This document shows, piece by piece, positions 33,160 to 42,651 of a stretch of 64,000 nt of DNA. The translations under genes and the position numbers were made by a program. The notes beneath the pieces are model-generated. The model was not told the origin of the DNA and made no database searches. It was given only the letters and a program-made list of their open reading frames with translations. The stretch is from JAADHI01 sp964451325. GTDB lineage: Bacteria > Nitrospirota > Nitrospiria > SBBL01 > JAADHI01. The stretch is taken from positions 195,920 to 259,919 of the forward strand of contig CAYVHO010000004.1 of NCBI GenBank assembly GCA_964451325.1, given 5' to 3'. Each line of letters starts with the position of its first letter. The stretch's first letter is position 1.

Positions 33160-33648
33160 TCAAGCCATCAATAAGGCAGTCATACCACAGATAAGACTGC
33201 CCATCGTCAAACGATCGTCGAGAAAGGGCAAGTCATTGATGTCCACAGACTGCAATTCAGTTGTATCTTTAGGAGACGAACTCGAGACGAGGGATTTTGT
33301 CTGATCCATGCGAGGGAAAACCCCATACCGCACATACAGTGAAATACAAATCATTCCGAGTATCGCCAGATAACGGATTGAATTCCAGGGGGTCAGGTTT
33401 TCCCAAGTGATAAACTTAATGAAACCCGTTGCAATCAACACCACAGCGCAAACTAAGGTTATTTTGTAAAATTTCCTGAAAATCTCATACAATACGAAAC
33501 TTCCAGGCGGTGGCAATGGAGAAGCGTAAAGAAGGGTCGGAAATACAATACACCGAAGAATGACGATCCCTCCGACCCAGACCGCAAGGGCCAGGAGATG
33601 AAAAAACTGTACGCCCATAAAATAAAAATTTGGGACGGGCGTTTCCAT
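33160..33648 (-). CDS. Small multi-pass membrane protein, DUF4149-like
   Basis: 162 aa with about four hydrophobic segments: FFHLLALAVWVGGIVILRCIVF near the N-terminus, then about 68-85, 95-110 and a C-terminal helix. The WVGGI segment and layout resemble DUF4149 / CopD-like proteins of unknown function. Between helices 3 and 4 is a polar loop. Its ATG follows directly on the stop of the nuclease gene, so the two are co-transcribed. Confidence 0.6.
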   Translation of the reverse strand: METPVPNFYFMGVQFFHLLALAVWVGGIVILRCIVFPTLLYASPLPPPGSFVLYEIFRKFYKITLVCAVVLIATGFIKFITWENLTPWNSIRYLAILGMICISLYVRYGVFPRMDQTKSLVSSSSPKDTTELQSVDINDLPFLDDRLTMGSLICGMTALLMA

Positions 33649-34197
33649 TTAGGGGCTAGAATTCTCATCCGCCCACAGCCCCTTTTTCCCCGTCCAGGCC
33701 ATCTCCTCAAGAGACCAAAAACGGATACGATGTTTCATAGAAAGGGAGGGGGAGTTTGCTTTTGCGAGTCCATTTCGGAGTAACTCTTCGGCGGCCAGCA
33801 CTTTATCAACATAAACATAAGCCATGAGCCGACCAAAACGATCATGTTTTTTTACGGGATCAATCTCAACAATGACTTTTTTACCCTCAACCATGGCCTT
33901 ATTGAATTTGGCCGCCTCTTCAGCATAAGGCTCCGGGTCATACACCCAAGCGTTGTCAACTTTTCGCTTCAATTCGGGCGCATCAATCCCCAGATAAACA
34001 AGCAGAGTACCGTCTTCTAAACGCACGGTGTCACCATCAATCACCTTGATCACAACGGATTCAAAGACATCTCGTTTCACAGGCGCTTCTGCATACACTT
34101 GTGTACTAAAAATAAAGAGGCTAAAAAAGAAGATGCCCAGATAGGTGAAATAATGACGGATGGAAAAAGCGAGCTTAGGTTTTTTGAGTTCTTTCAT
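33649..34197 (-). CDS. Exported thermonuclease (SNase) family protein
   Basis: 182 aa. A hydrophobic signal or anchor (about 16-36, ending YAEA) precedes a staphylococcal-nuclease OB-fold: VIKVIDGDTVRLEDG, YLGIDAPELK and HDRFGRLMAYVYVD. The Asp, Glu and second Arg of the active site are recognisable; the first Arg, which usually precedes LxGIDAPE, is not clear (LLVYLGIDAPE), so catalysis is uncertain. It overlaps the PilZ gene by 4 nt and abuts the DUF4149-like gene. A second SNase is at 39453. Confidence 0.82.
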   Translation of the reverse strand: MKELKKPKLAFSIRHYFTYLGIFFFSLFIFSTQVYAEAPVKRDVFESVVIKVIDGDTVRLEDGTLLVYLGIDAPELKRKVDNAWVYDPEPYAEEAAKFNKAMVEGKKVIVEIDPVKKHDRFGRLMAYVYVDKVLAAEELLRNGLAKANSPSLSMKHRIRFWSLEEMAWTGKKGLWADENSSP

Positions 34198-34568
34198 AAT
34201 TGTTCCTTTTCTTTTTCTTCTTCCCGATCAATCCAATCCCCTAATATCTTTTTTTGATCAGGCTCTAAATCAACGAAACGAATACCAATGCCTTCGGAAT
34301 CAAGTCCCGATTGACCATAGTGCTTTTTCCAAACGACCTCACTGGTGCAACTCACAATCGTTTTGTTGTCCGGCAAAACAAACTCTATGGGAAAACGGTC
34401 ACCCACTTTTAATTTTTCGGGGGAAGAAAAAAAGAGGCCGCCTTGGCTGATATTTTCGGTCTGGGCCAAGAAAACTTTGTTTGAATGTGTTCCCTTAATT
34501 TCAATAACGAGAAAAGGCGCCCTTTCGTTGGCTCTACGGTTGATATTTCGTGTTTCATCCACTGCCAT
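34194..34568 (-). CDS. PilZ-domain c-di-GMP binding protein
   Basis: 124 aa from ATG 34566-34568, which has GAGGAG nine bases upstream; an ATG seven codons earlier is also open. The c-di-GMP site is recognisable as an Arg-rich RRANERAPF (RxxxR type) followed by ENISQGGLFF (D/NxSxxG). It is a stand-alone receptor domain that could report the output of the two EAL/GGDEF enzymes in this window. It heads a three-gene unit with the nuclease and DUF4149-like genes. Confidence 0.87.
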   Translation of the reverse strand: MAVDETRNINRRANERAPFLVIEIKGTHSNKVFLAQTENISQGGLFFSSPEKLKVGDRFPIEFVLPDNKTIVSCTSEVVWKKHYGQSGLDSEGIGIRFVDLEPDQKKILGDWIDREEEKEKEQL

Positions 34569-34770
34569 TTCAAGGCTCCTCTCTTTCAAAAAACAGGTCT
34601 TTTACGGAGCTGACTATATCAATTTTGCAGCAATGGGTCAAGATGATATCCAGCTCACCTTACATTTTTAAGGAAGGGCTCAGCACTTTTTTTGGACCAA
34701 AGGCATCTTCATCTTGCTTATGAAAAGCACTTCTTTATACAATCCCAAGATGTGATCTTAACCTAAGGAA

Positions 34771-35166
34771 ATGGAAATAACTCAGATGCAAAAAACCACC
34801 TACTTTGCCTTATGCTTCGCATTTTTTTTAGGCGCTTGTACTGATGTCGAAAACCCGGTTTCGAGTACGCCACCACCCGCCGCCCCAGCTGAATTTTCCG
34901 AAGGAGAGAAACGCTTCAATAACAACTGCGCCGGATGTCACGGCATCGGGGCCGCAGGCACAGACCGCGGCCCCACCTTTATCTCAAAAATTTATGAACC
35001 CAATCACCATGGAGATCCGGCCTTTCACCTGGCCGTTAAGCGCGGTGTCCGCCAACATCATTGGAATTTTGGGAATATGCCTAAAATAAGTGGCGTCGCC
35101 AAAGAAGAGGTCGATCAAATTATCGCTTACATCCGTTGGATTCAAAGAGAAAACAAGATCTTCTAA
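34771..35166 (+). CDS. Cytochrome c lipoprotein
   Basis: 131 aa. Lipobox FFLGAC indicates a lipid-anchored periplasmic protein, followed by a Pro-rich linker (STPPPAAPAEF). One heme site, CAGCH, lies in NNNCAGCHGIGAAG; the distal Met may be in GNMPKISG. It lacks the ITEEEA tail of the other cytochromes here. An ATG five codons in (MQKTTYF) is an alternative start. A bidirectional terminator follows. Confidence 0.85.
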   Translation: MEITQMQKTTYFALCFAFFLGACTDVENPVSSTPPPAAPAEFSEGEKRFNNNCAGCHGIGAAGTDRGPTFISKIYEPNHHGDPAFHLAVKRGVRQHHWNFGNMPKISGVAKEEVDQIIAYIRWIQRENKIF

Positions 35167-35193
35167 AAATGGGGATTCAGCTTGTAAAAAAAC

Positions 35194-35245
35194 AAAAGGG
35201 CGGTCTGCTTTTATGGCACAAACATAAAAGCAAATCGCCCTTTTT
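35194..35245. terminator. Bidirectional Rho-independent terminator
   Basis: Inverted repeat AAAAGGGCG..TGCTTTTATG / CATAAAAGCA..CGCCCTTTTT with a seven-base loop and a small internal bulge. T-runs on both strands serve the convergent cytochrome and Roadblock genes. Confidence 0.85.
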
Positions 35246-35273
35246 CTGTTCCAAGATCAAAAGGGAGCTTCCC

Positions 35274-35639
35274 TTAAGTCTGAAGATTCGCCTCAATCGT
35301 CCCTAACTTATGACGTGCCATGGCCAGATTTGATTTTTCACGATCTATGGCAAGATACATAAAGAGATTGCCCACGCCATGCAGCATACGAATAAGATGA
35401 TACTGAGAATCCAAAGTAATCAAAATATCCTCGATCTTTTCGTCTAAACCCAGCGATTTCATCACCTTCATTTTAGAGCGAACCACCTCTGTATTTCCCG
35501 CAGCCGCCACGTCTAAATTCAAACGTTTGCCACCACCTGCGGTACCCAAACACATTCCGCTTTTGATATCAACCAGCGCAGCACCAATCGCGCCATCAAT
35601 ATTCATTGCTTCTTCAAGAGACTCTTTTGCGTCTGCCAT
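35274..35639 (-). CDS. Roadblock/LC7-domain protein
   Basis: 121 aa, one Roadblock fold: MNIDGAIGAALVDIKSGMCLG at the N-terminus, a central helix, and the strand segment DILITLDSQYHLIRML. Such proteins often act with small Ras-like GTPases or in polarity and gliding systems, but no GTPase gene is next to it. It stands alone between a terminator and a 450-nt intergenic region. Function is not predictable from context. Confidence 0.75.
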   Translation of the reverse strand: MADAKESLEEAMNIDGAIGAALVDIKSGMCLGTAGGGKRLNLDVAAAGNTEVVRSKMKVMKSLGLDEKIEDILITLDSQYHLIRMLHGVGNLFMYLAIDREKSNLAMARHKLGTIEANLQT

Positions 35640-36088
35640 TTATTTACCCCCGATTTATCTGATTTACAAGGCATTTAGTTTTCAAAACTTCCGAAGACCA
35701 AGCACCACAAAAAAAATGACTCAGGCCGTATACATACAAAATAGAAGTACACACGGCTCATCCTTCTTCTATCTACGATAGTAAACCTACCACTTTCTAA
35801 GGGATCGTCAAGCCAGACTGAAAGGTCATTAGGATTTTGTATAAAATAATGGAGGGGTAAAAAACCAATACAAAATAGAAGAAACCTCAGAACATTGTTT
35901 TATCCTTGCCTTGATCATTTTGATTCAATACCATAAGGACTTAAATGATGAAATAGGGATAAACCAGAGTGCATTTTCATTTTTTACAACACGTTCATTT
36001 TGAAGGCCCGGCAGGTACCGCAAACTGGATCACACAAAACGGACACAGCTCATACTAAAGAGAATGCCATTCAAAATTGAGACTCAAT
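35640..36088. other. Intergenic region between divergent genes
   Basis: About 450 nt without a convincing gene. It should hold the promoters of the Roadblock gene (minus) and the sugar dehydrogenase gene (plus). A 14-bp direct repeat, ATACAAAATAGAAG, occurs at 35734-35747 and 35868-35881 and could be a regulator site. No tRNA, small RNA or repeat array was recognised. Confidence 0.4.
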
Positions 36089-37282
36089 ATGCTGCGATCC
36101 CGAAATATCTACTTCAATTTACTCGCTTTTATCGTATTCATCGGTATCGAAACTGCTTGCGGAAAAACGCCATCCTCTCCCGACAACGCTTCAGCAGGTT
36201 CCGACGACACAAAAATAGGAATCAAACTCGAACAAATTGTTGAAGGACTGGATCAGCCGGTCGGCATGAAACACGACGAAGATGGGGGTGGACGTTTCTT
36301 CATCCTAGAACAAGGCGGCCTCATTCGGATAATAAAGGATGGAAACATTTCGGCCACGCCCTTTCTCGACATACAAAACCGTGTCAGTTCAGGCTATGAA
36401 GAAGGACTTTTGGGCCTCGTCTTCCATCCCGATTTTAAAAATAATCGCCGGTTTTTTATCCACTACACCGCCGCCGGAAAAACAGGTCTTGAAAGCCGTA
36501 TTTCCGAATTTACTGCGGAAGTAAACCTTAAAACCGCCACACTCAAAAGCGAAAAAATACTCCTACGCATTCCACAGCCTTTTAGAAATCACAATGGTGG
36601 TGACCTGGCCTTTGGGCCAGACGGCAAACTCTATATCGGCATGGGTGACGGGGGTGCAGGAAACGATCCACAAGGCAATGCGCAAAATCTCAGCAGCTTG
36701 CTGGGAAAGATGCTGAGAATCGATGTGGACCAACAAACTACCGCAAGAAATTACAGGATCCCACTCGACAACCCCTTTCGCACACATTCCCATACCGCTC
36801 CGGAGATTTGGGCTTATGGACTCAGAAACCCCTGGCGCTTTTCTTTTGATTCAGAAAATGGAGATCTTTATGTCGGGGATGTCGGACAAACGGGCCGGGA
36901 GGAAATCAATCTTCTCAAACGCGGCAAAAACTACGGCTGGAATATTATGGAGGGCACAATCTGCACCCCGAGGGTTAATCTAGCCTGTGACCCCGATCAG
37001 TACGCAGCACCGATCTTTGATTATGCACGGGGTGAAGGCACGGTTGTCATCGGCGGATATGTTTATCGCGGTAAAAATATCCCCGGGCTGAAAGGCGCCT
37101 ATATTTACGGCGATTTTGGAAATGGGCGCATCTGGATGTTGCGACACGATGGCACATCCACAAAACAGCATGAACTTTTGCTTGAGTCAGAGCGACTGAT
37201 CAGCGCCTTCGCAGAAGATGCAGAGGGTGAACTTTATGTTGTAGACTATCGTGGAAAACTCCTCAAAATTGTAAGTGAATGA
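36089..37282 (+). CDS. PQQ-dependent aldose sugar dehydrogenase-type beta-propeller lipoprotein
   Basis: 397 aa from ATG 36089; an upstream TTG is also open. The lipobox-like GIETAC near residue 24 suggests lipid anchoring. The six-bladed propeller carries the family blocks LDQPVGMKHD, GLLGLVFHPDF, FRNHNGGDLAFGPDGKLYIGMGDGG, GKMLRIDV, YGLRNPWRFSFD, LYVGDVGQ and NYGWN. Soluble aldose sugar dehydrogenases use calcium and PQQ to oxidise sugars; the conserved His/Arg/Asp positions fit. No PQQ synthesis genes are here. Confidence 0.85.
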   Translation: MLRSRNIYFNLLAFIVFIGIETACGKTPSSPDNASAGSDDTKIGIKLEQIVEGLDQPVGMKHDEDGGGRFFILEQGGLIRIIKDGNISATPFLDIQNRVSSGYEEGLLGLVFHPDFKNNRRFFIHYTAAGKTGLESRISEFTAEVNLKTATLKSEKILLRIPQPFRNHNGGDLAFGPDGKLYIGMGDGGAGNDPQGNAQNLSSLLGKMLRIDVDQQTTARNYRIPLDNPFRTHSHTAPEIWAYGLRNPWRFSFDSENGDLYVGDVGQTGREEINLLKRGKNYGWNIMEGTICTPRVNLACDPDQYAAPIFDYARGEGTVVIGGYVYRGKNIPGLKGAYIYGDFGNGRIWMLRHDGTSTKQHELLLESERLISAFAEDAEGELYVVDYRGKLLKIVSE

Positions 37283-37302
37283 TGTATTTAAGGAAACTCT
37301 GA

Positions 37303-38235
37303 TTAAACCTTTCTCGCTTTCGCCCGCTCACGATAGCGTAGTTTTGCTTCAATAAACTCCCCATGTGAAAATTTCAGACCATAGGCAATCTCACGCGCCG
37401 CTTCAACTTCCACAAAGGCCAAGTCGTCATCGGCTCCGGCAATATCAAAGAGGCAATCCACAAGTTGTTGACGCTGCACCTTATTGCTCAAAACATAAAA
37501 CCTACGGGTCATACTAAAAATATCGAGTCCCCGCGCCACTGAAGCCTCGACCACAGACACAATCAATTCAAGTGCTTCATCATCAAAACCCGCCGTCTCT
37601 TTGAGTTGTTGTTTAAGCACGGCGATTTCCTCTGCTGAAATTCCCTCATGCGCTGCAGCAACATGGCCCAAAAGCCCGCCAAAGAGTGCGGCATAAGCCA
37701 AAGCCGCTTCATCGGCCTCAATGGTAAGTTTTTCTCGTTCAAGTTTTCGACGCAGATTGAAAAGGATTCGGTTATTTAAAAAATCCTCAAGCTCTTCTTT
37801 TCGTTTTGAGGTTGATGCCGGTTTTAAGACTGCATCTTGAAAGAGACCGCGAATCCGTGCAAGCAGGGCCTTTGCCCCACCCGTTTCACGAAAAATGGCC
37901 GTACAGCGTTCTAAAAAAATCTTCTCTTCCGCTTGTACCACCCCGTCTGCAGAAACAAGTCCTTCTAAAAAAGCGACAATTTCTTCACGTTCTTTCGCAC
38001 CATTCAAACGTTGCACAGAATCCTGAATCAAGGATTCAGCCTCCTCAGGCAAGACAGGCTCTTCCAGATACATTTCGATTTTGGCCCAATCCTCACCACT
38101 TAAATTGAGCTTGAAAAAGAAATTTTTGAGGTAATTCATCTCATCATTACTAATTTCACCATCGGCCCAAGCCAGGGCGATAAAGAGACGAATGAGGGAA
38201 AATTGTTTTTCTGTCGGGGGACCTACAGTCATCAT
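37303..38235 (-). CDS. Tandem TerB-like domain protein
   Basis: 310 aa, helical and acidic. Four helical segments carry the TerB-type pattern with acidic motifs: LFIALAWADGEISNDEMNYL, LEGLVSADGVVQAEEKIFL, a middle GHVAAAHEGISAEEIAVL and a C-terminal FDIAGADDDLAFVEVEAA. This suggests two TerB domains back to back (about 10-130 and 180-300). TerB proteins bind calcium and occur in stress or membrane-associated complexes. No other ter genes are nearby, so the role is open. Confidence 0.7.
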   Translation of the reverse strand: MMTVGPPTEKQFSLIRLFIALAWADGEISNDEMNYLKNFFFKLNLSGEDWAKIEMYLEEPVLPEEAESLIQDSVQRLNGAKEREEIVAFLEGLVSADGVVQAEEKIFLERCTAIFRETGGAKALLARIRGLFQDAVLKPASTSKRKEELEDFLNNRILFNLRRKLEREKLTIEADEAALAYAALFGGLLGHVAAAHEGISAEEIAVLKQQLKETAGFDDEALELIVSVVEASVARGLDIFSMTRRFYVLSNKVQRQQLVDCLFDIAGADDDLAFVEVEAAREIAYGLKFSHGEFIEAKLRYRERAKARKV

Positions 38236-38277
38236 GGCTCCTTCTTGTTTTGGGGGAATATTACATCATTTTTTAAA

Positions 38278-39039
38278 TCAAAGATGCTTCACAAACCAAT
38301 TATAAATTAAAGCTAACATTTCCTCAAAATCTTCCTTTTTTGAAAAGGGATGGTCTGCCCCTTCAATCACCCCAAAGCTTTTTTCACATTCCAGGATTTC
38401 AAATAGCTTTTCACTTTGAGCAAAAGGCACATCTTCGTCGGCATCGCCATGCACAATTAAAGTCGGAACATCAATGGACCGGGCTTCTTTGTAGGTATCA
38501 AATTTCAGCAGGTCTTCATAAAAACCGTATTCCAGACGTGCACGACCATCCAATCCCGCAAAAGTCAGTAAGTTGTTCTCTTTCCAAAATTTCATCCCCG
38601 GCTCCCCCAGGCGATCCCGCCAAAGTGGGGGGTAATTTGAGACGGGACATTTTAAAGCAAGCACCTTCACGGCTTCCTTTCGGGCGGCACCGTGAAGGGC
38701 AATCAGACCGCCATAACTTGATCCAAGCAAAGCGATTTGGCCATAAGCCTCTGCAACAAGCCAATCGAGTATCGCCTCCACCTGCTGCACACATCGACTC
38801 ATCAACATTTCTTGCAAAGGACGCGACTGTAAGCCGTGGCCGTCAAAATCAAAACGGCAGGTCGCGATGCCCTCGGCCAATAACCTTCGACTCAGCTCAA
38901 GATTGGTACTGCTTGCATTGTCTGACATAAAACCGTGGCAAAGCAAAACGATGCGCTCAGCCTGTTTTTCGGGTTCGGCCAAAATGAGTGTCGTCTTCTC
39001 TCCCGGTGTGACTTCAATCTCAATTTCTCTTTCTCGCAT
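38278..39039 (-). CDS. Alpha/beta hydrolase (serine hydrolase)
   Basis: 253 aa. Catalytic triad candidates: Ser in the nucleophile elbow LLGSSYGGLIALHG, Asp in VHGDADEDVPF and His in EGADHPFSKKED. An oxyanion-hole region LLCHGFMSDN and FDFDGHG match esterase/thioesterase-like hydrolases. Cytoplasmic; the substrate is unknown. Confidence 0.85.
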   Translation of the reverse strand: MREREIEIEVTPGEKTTLILAEPEKQAERIVLLCHGFMSDNASSTNLELSRRLLAEGIATCRFDFDGHGLQSRPLQEMLMSRCVQQVEAILDWLVAEAYGQIALLGSSYGGLIALHGAARKEAVKVLALKCPVSNYPPLWRDRLGEPGMKFWKENNLLTFAGLDGRARLEYGFYEDLLKFDTYKEARSIDVPTLIVHGDADEDVPFAQSEKLFEILECEKSFGVIEGADHPFSKKEDFEEMLALIYNWFVKHL

Positions 39040-39123
39040 CTGATGCCTCTCTATTTTATTTCGAACAATATTGACCGGACTTTTTATTTTCCTCTATAAT
39101 GCAGCCTTTTGTGAGGAGATGTT

Positions 39124-39438
39124 ATGCCCTTTGTTCCCGTTGCCAAAGTTTCTGATATTCCACCCGGTTCAGGACTGCTTGTCGAAATGAAAGAACGTGA
39201 CATCGCCCTTTATTGTTTGGACGGTCAAGTGTATGCCACCTCAGATCTCTGTCCCCATCAAGGCGCGTCTCTTTCAACAGGAACACTCAAGGGCGAAAAA
39301 ATCGTCTGCCCCTGGCATCAATGGTGTTTCAACGTCAAAGACGGCTCATCTCCCATGAACCCTCGCTTAAAAATAAAGACTTACGAAGTCAAACAAGAAG
39401 GCGAACAGGTTTTTGTCATGCTGCCTGATTCTGCTTAA
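39124..39438 (+). CDS. Rieske [2Fe-2S] ferredoxin-like protein
   Basis: 104 aa. The Rieske cluster ligands are complete: CPHQG and CPWHQWCF, two Cys and two His. The size and lack of a membrane helix fit a soluble NirD/BphF-type small electron carrier. GAGGAG lies just ahead of the ATG. No dioxygenase or nitrite reductase partner is next to it, so its electron acceptor is unknown. Confidence 0.9.
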   Translation: MPFVPVAKVSDIPPGSGLLVEMKERDIALYCLDGQVYATSDLCPHQGASLSTGTLKGEKIVCPWHQWCFNVKDGSSPMNPRLKIKTYEVKQEGEQVFVMLPDSA

Positions 39439-39452
39439 AAAAATGCAAACCG

Positions 39453-40130
39453 CTACCTGAAGACCCAAGGAGGCGTTGGTTTACTTTCCTGCCACAAACC
39501 GAGCCGTTTATCCCTCGCTTCTGCCTCTAAATCACCTAAAGTGGTGTCATTGGAAAACCACTTATACCACCAAGCCAATCCCGCCATCACGAGTTCTCGG
39601 TTGAGATTTTGGCCGTCTGCCAAGATCACCTTTGCGACCCGTCTTCCATATTTGTCAACAGAACTGACGCTTAAGGTGACTGTTTTTCCTAAAACCAAAT
39701 CAGAGGTGAATTTTGTCGCTTCCTTGCCAAAGGCTTGATCTTTCTCTGGGGAATCGATTTCAGACAATCGAATGGTCACTTTTTTGGAAGCAGCTGAGAC
39801 AACAATCGTATCTCCATCGATCACCCTAAGCACCTCTCCAGAAAACTGGCTGACTGAGACTGCAATCCGGGAATCTTTTCCGCTTGGCGCACCAGAAACA
39901 GAAGGGTTGGATTCGCAGGCAATGCCGTCACGATCACGGTCAAGCCCATCAACATTCTTACCCGCATTTCCTGAAAAATATTCAAAATACGCCCGGGCTT
40001 GTTCTTGTGTCACAAAATCTTTGCAATTTCGATCAATACGAACATCCCCTGCATGGGATAAATCAGCGCCCCCATAAACGAGGACAACAATGAGGATAAA
40101 TGCCATGTTTGGAATAAATTTAGTTTTCAT
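39453..40130 (-). CDS. Exported nuclease: Excalibur calcium-binding plus SNase domain
   Basis: 225 aa. A signal peptide of about 25 residues is followed by an Excalibur-like motif (CKDFVTQEQARAYFEYF ... DRDRDGIACES, about 35-75). The SNase fold comes next: VLRVIDGDTIVVS, RLSEIDSPEKDQ and DKYGRRVAKVIL, with active-site Arg, Asp and Glu positions present. Unlike the SNase at 33649, the catalytic set looks complete. Predicted secreted or periplasmic nuclease. Confidence 0.85.
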   Translation of the reverse strand: MKTKFIPNMAFILIVVLVYGGADLSHAGDVRIDRNCKDFVTQEQARAYFEYFSGNAGKNVDGLDRDRDGIACESNPSVSGAPSGKDSRIAVSVSQFSGEVLRVIDGDTIVVSAASKKVTIRLSEIDSPEKDQAFGKEATKFTSDLVLGKTVTLSVSSVDKYGRRVAKVILADGQNLNRELVMAGLAWWYKWFSNDTTLGDLEAEARDKRLGLWQESKPTPPWVFR

Positions 40131-40157
40131 TCAATGCTCGGGTAAAAATCAGCAGGA

Positions 40158-41186
40158 TTAAGGCATGAGCAGCACTTTTCCGAAAAGATTTCGCGACTGC
40201 ATTTTTTCCTGGGCAGCACGCGCATCGACCAGCGGAAAAACAGAATCGATCACAGGGACTAATTTCCCCGCGCCAACAAGTTTTGCGACTTGTAACATTT
40301 CCGCGCGACGTCCCATTTTTGCCCCTAGAATATTCAGCTCCCGCGAAAATACATAACGCAAATCCAAATCGGCTTTTGGCCCTGTGGTCGCCCCGCAGGT
40401 CACGAGTGTGCCCCCTTTTGCGAGTGAAAATAAACTTTGAAGAAAAGTCGCAGGGCCGGGGTGTTCAAAAACGACATCGACACCACGCCCCTTCGTCAAT
40501 TTCAAGACCGTTTTGTCAAAATTGCCTTTGCTGTGGTTGATTAAAAAATCAGCGCCCATCTCTTGGGCGCGTTTTAATTTTTCATCACTGCTGGCGGTCG
40601 CGAAGACACGTGCACCACTGAGTTTTCCGATTTGAATCGCCGCACTGCCCACACCGCTGCCGCCCGCGAGCACCAATAAATCCTGACCGGGTCGTAACCC
40701 CGCCCGTGAAATCAACATATGCCAAGCGGTCAAAAAGGTCAGAGGAAAAGCAGCCGCATCTTCAAACGAAAGCGTATCGACAATTGGAATCACATTTTTT
40801 TGAGAGACTTTAACAAACTCGGCATAGCCCCCGTCCGTGCTGGCACCAAAGATCTGATACGCATCACAAAGGTGATCCTCACCCGAAAGACAATACGAAC
40901 ACTTAAAACAAGACAAACCGGGGGCGATAAAAACACGGCTGCCAATGGCTGGAGATGTCACACCCACCCCGAGCACAGCCACGACCCCCGAAACATCACA
41001 GCCCGAAATATGCGGCACTTGCGTATTATAAGCAGGCACACCCTCTCGAATCCAAAGATCAAGATGATTGAGCGCACAGGCCTTTACCTGCACAAGCACT
41101 TCGCCCGGCCCGGCAATGGGCTTGGGTGCATCCTCGTAAACCAGGGTTTCAGGACCACCAAAGGCATGAAAACGAACGGCCTTCAT
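40158..41186 (-). CDS. Zinc-type MDR alcohol dehydrogenase / quinone oxidoreductase
   Basis: 342 aa. Medium-chain reductase fold with GroES-like N-terminus and Rossmann domain (LVLAGGSGVGSAAIQIGKL). A four-Cys structural zinc lobe is present (SCFKCSYCLSGEDHLC). The usual catalytic-zinc GHE motif is replaced by SGCDVSG, so the reaction may be a quinone- or enoyl-reductase type. The SDR gene overlaps its start by 4 nt. Confidence 0.83.
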   Translation of the reverse strand: MKAVRFHAFGGPETLVYEDAPKPIAGPGEVLVQVKACALNHLDLWIREGVPAYNTQVPHISGCDVSGVVAVLGVGVTSPAIGSRVFIAPGLSCFKCSYCLSGEDHLCDAYQIFGASTDGGYAEFVKVSQKNVIPIVDTLSFEDAAAFPLTFLTAWHMLISRAGLRPGQDLLVLAGGSGVGSAAIQIGKLSGARVFATASSDEKLKRAQEMGADFLINHSKGNFDKTVLKLTKGRGVDVVFEHPGPATFLQSLFSLAKGGTLVTCGATTGPKADLDLRYVFSRELNILGAKMGRRAEMLQVAKLVGAGKLVPVIDSVFPLVDARAAQEKMQSRNLFGKVLLMP

Positions 41187-41905
41187 TTTTGCGCCTGCAA
41201 AGATAAGTCAGAAAAATTGAGGGATTTCCCCTGAAATGTCGGGTTTTCAGACTTCGCCAAAAAAAACAAAACCTTTGCGACGGCTTCAGGGGTTTTGAGT
41301 GTGCTTGCATCTTCTTGTGCGTAGGCCCTGGCCCGCATCTGTGTCCGTGTCGCTTCCGGATTTAAGGTCATCACTCGGATACCAAAACCATGGACTTCTT
41401 CCGCAAGGCATTGCATCATGCCCTCAAGCGCAAATTTAGAAACGGCGTAGGCCCCCCATGTCGCACGGCCTTTGCGACCCACCGAAGAGGAAACAGAAAG
41501 GACGGTACCAGAACGCGCAGGGATCATCTCTCTCACAACCGCCTGCGTCACATAAAAAGTACCATTCACATTGATCTGCATCACTTCATCCCAGGTGTCC
41601 GTCGGATAGGTCGCCAGGGTCTTTTTGGCACCCAAAACCCCGGCGTTATTGATCAGTAGATCTATTTTCCCCCATTGCGTGGTAACTTCACTCACCATGC
41701 GATTGACTTCACGCTGAGAGGCAATGTTTACTGCAAAGGCACGGACAATGCCACCATCGCCTGCAACTTCCTTTTCAACCCCCAAACATTCACCCTCAGT
41801 TCTGGCACAAAAAGCGACTTTCGCCCCCGCATTTGCAAAAAGCGAAACCGCTGCTCGACCAATGCCCCGACCGCCTCCTGTTACCAATACAACCTTCTCT
41901 TTCAT
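41183..41905 (-). CDS. Short-chain dehydrogenase/reductase (SDR)
   Basis: 240 aa from ATG 41905; a start four codons earlier is possible. Classical SDR features: cofactor motif LVTGGGRGIGRAAV, NNAG, the catalytic Ser in SVSSSVGRKG and YAVSK for Tyr and Lys. Cofactor preference cannot be told safely (CARTEGE after strand 2 suggests NADP). It is translationally coupled to the MDR dehydrogenase, so the two probably act in one oxidation or reduction route. Confidence 0.88.
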   Translation of the reverse strand: MKEKVVLVTGGGRGIGRAAVSLFANAGAKVAFCARTEGECLGVEKEVAGDGGIVRAFAVNIASQREVNRMVSEVTTQWGKIDLLINNAGVLGAKKTLATYPTDTWDEVMQINVNGTFYVTQAVVREMIPARSGTVLSVSSSVGRKGRATWGAYAVSKFALEGMMQCLAEEVHGFGIRVMTLNPEATRTQMRARAYAQEDASTLKTPEAVAKVLFFLAKSENPTFQGKSLNFSDLSLQAQK

Positions 41906-42081
41906 GGCTCGGAGCATATCGCAAGTCGCCCATCACTTCAATCCCGAAAAAGTGAAACCAGGGGATATTTCGTGGTGATGTATTTGAGAATATGTGGCTT
42001 TCTTGATATCATTCAATCAATCGTCCTGAAAAAAATACTGAGTTCTGAATAACATTTTCCGCTTCAAGAAGTGCATAGACA

Positions 42082-42588
42082 TTGAGCCTATTGAATACCT
42101 CAAATAATCTCAAAATAAAATCAATCGGGTCTTCGATTTTTCTACTGATCCTGTTCACCTTTACACCCGCTTTGGCCACAATAGAAACGACAGATCAAAA
42201 CTGCCAACAAATCCATGAAATTCTTCAAAGCAGTAAAAAGAAATTTAAATCGATTCGCGGAAAACTTGATCTTGTTTCCGAAGAATATTTTGGCGCACTC
42301 ATCCCCCTTGATTTAAAAACCTGTTTTGCCTGGCTCAACGGCAAGGCCTACCATTGTGACAGCCACGATGGGATGAATGACGTCGAAGTCGCCACCGCCT
42401 ATGATGCCTATATCACCTTATTTGAAAACTGTCTTACAAACACCTGGCAAAAAAAAGAAGTCAATATCCAACGCGCAAATGGCCGACGGATCTCAACATT
42501 TACCTCAAGTAAAAGTCGTGTTGAAATCAAAATTGGGGAACGGCACAAACGGCAGGGCTGGTTTGTTGATTTCTACTTCAGACGATAA
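42082..42588 (+). CDS. Small exported protein of unknown function
   Basis: 168 aa if started at TTG 42082; no ATG is available upstream of the hydrophobic signal (IGSSIFLLILFTFTPALA), so a TTG start at 42082 or 42091 is likely. The mature part has four cysteines (NCQ, TCFAW, HCDSHDG, NCLTN) that may form two disulfides, and a basic C-terminus. I do not recognise a family. It could be co-transcribed with the mutase gene 63 nt downstream. Confidence 0.55.
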   Translation: MSLLNTSNNLKIKSIGSSIFLLILFTFTPALATIETTDQNCQQIHEILQSSKKKFKSIRGKLDLVSEEYFGALIPLDLKTCFAWLNGKAYHCDSHDGMNDVEVATAYDAYITLFENCLTNTWQKKEVNIQRANGRRISTFTSSKSRVEIKIGERHKRQGWFVDFYFRR

Positions 42589-42651
42589 GTGTTCAAACAA
42601 TAAGCGCAAATACGCACACATACCTTTACCTCAAAAGAGGAGGCACAATAC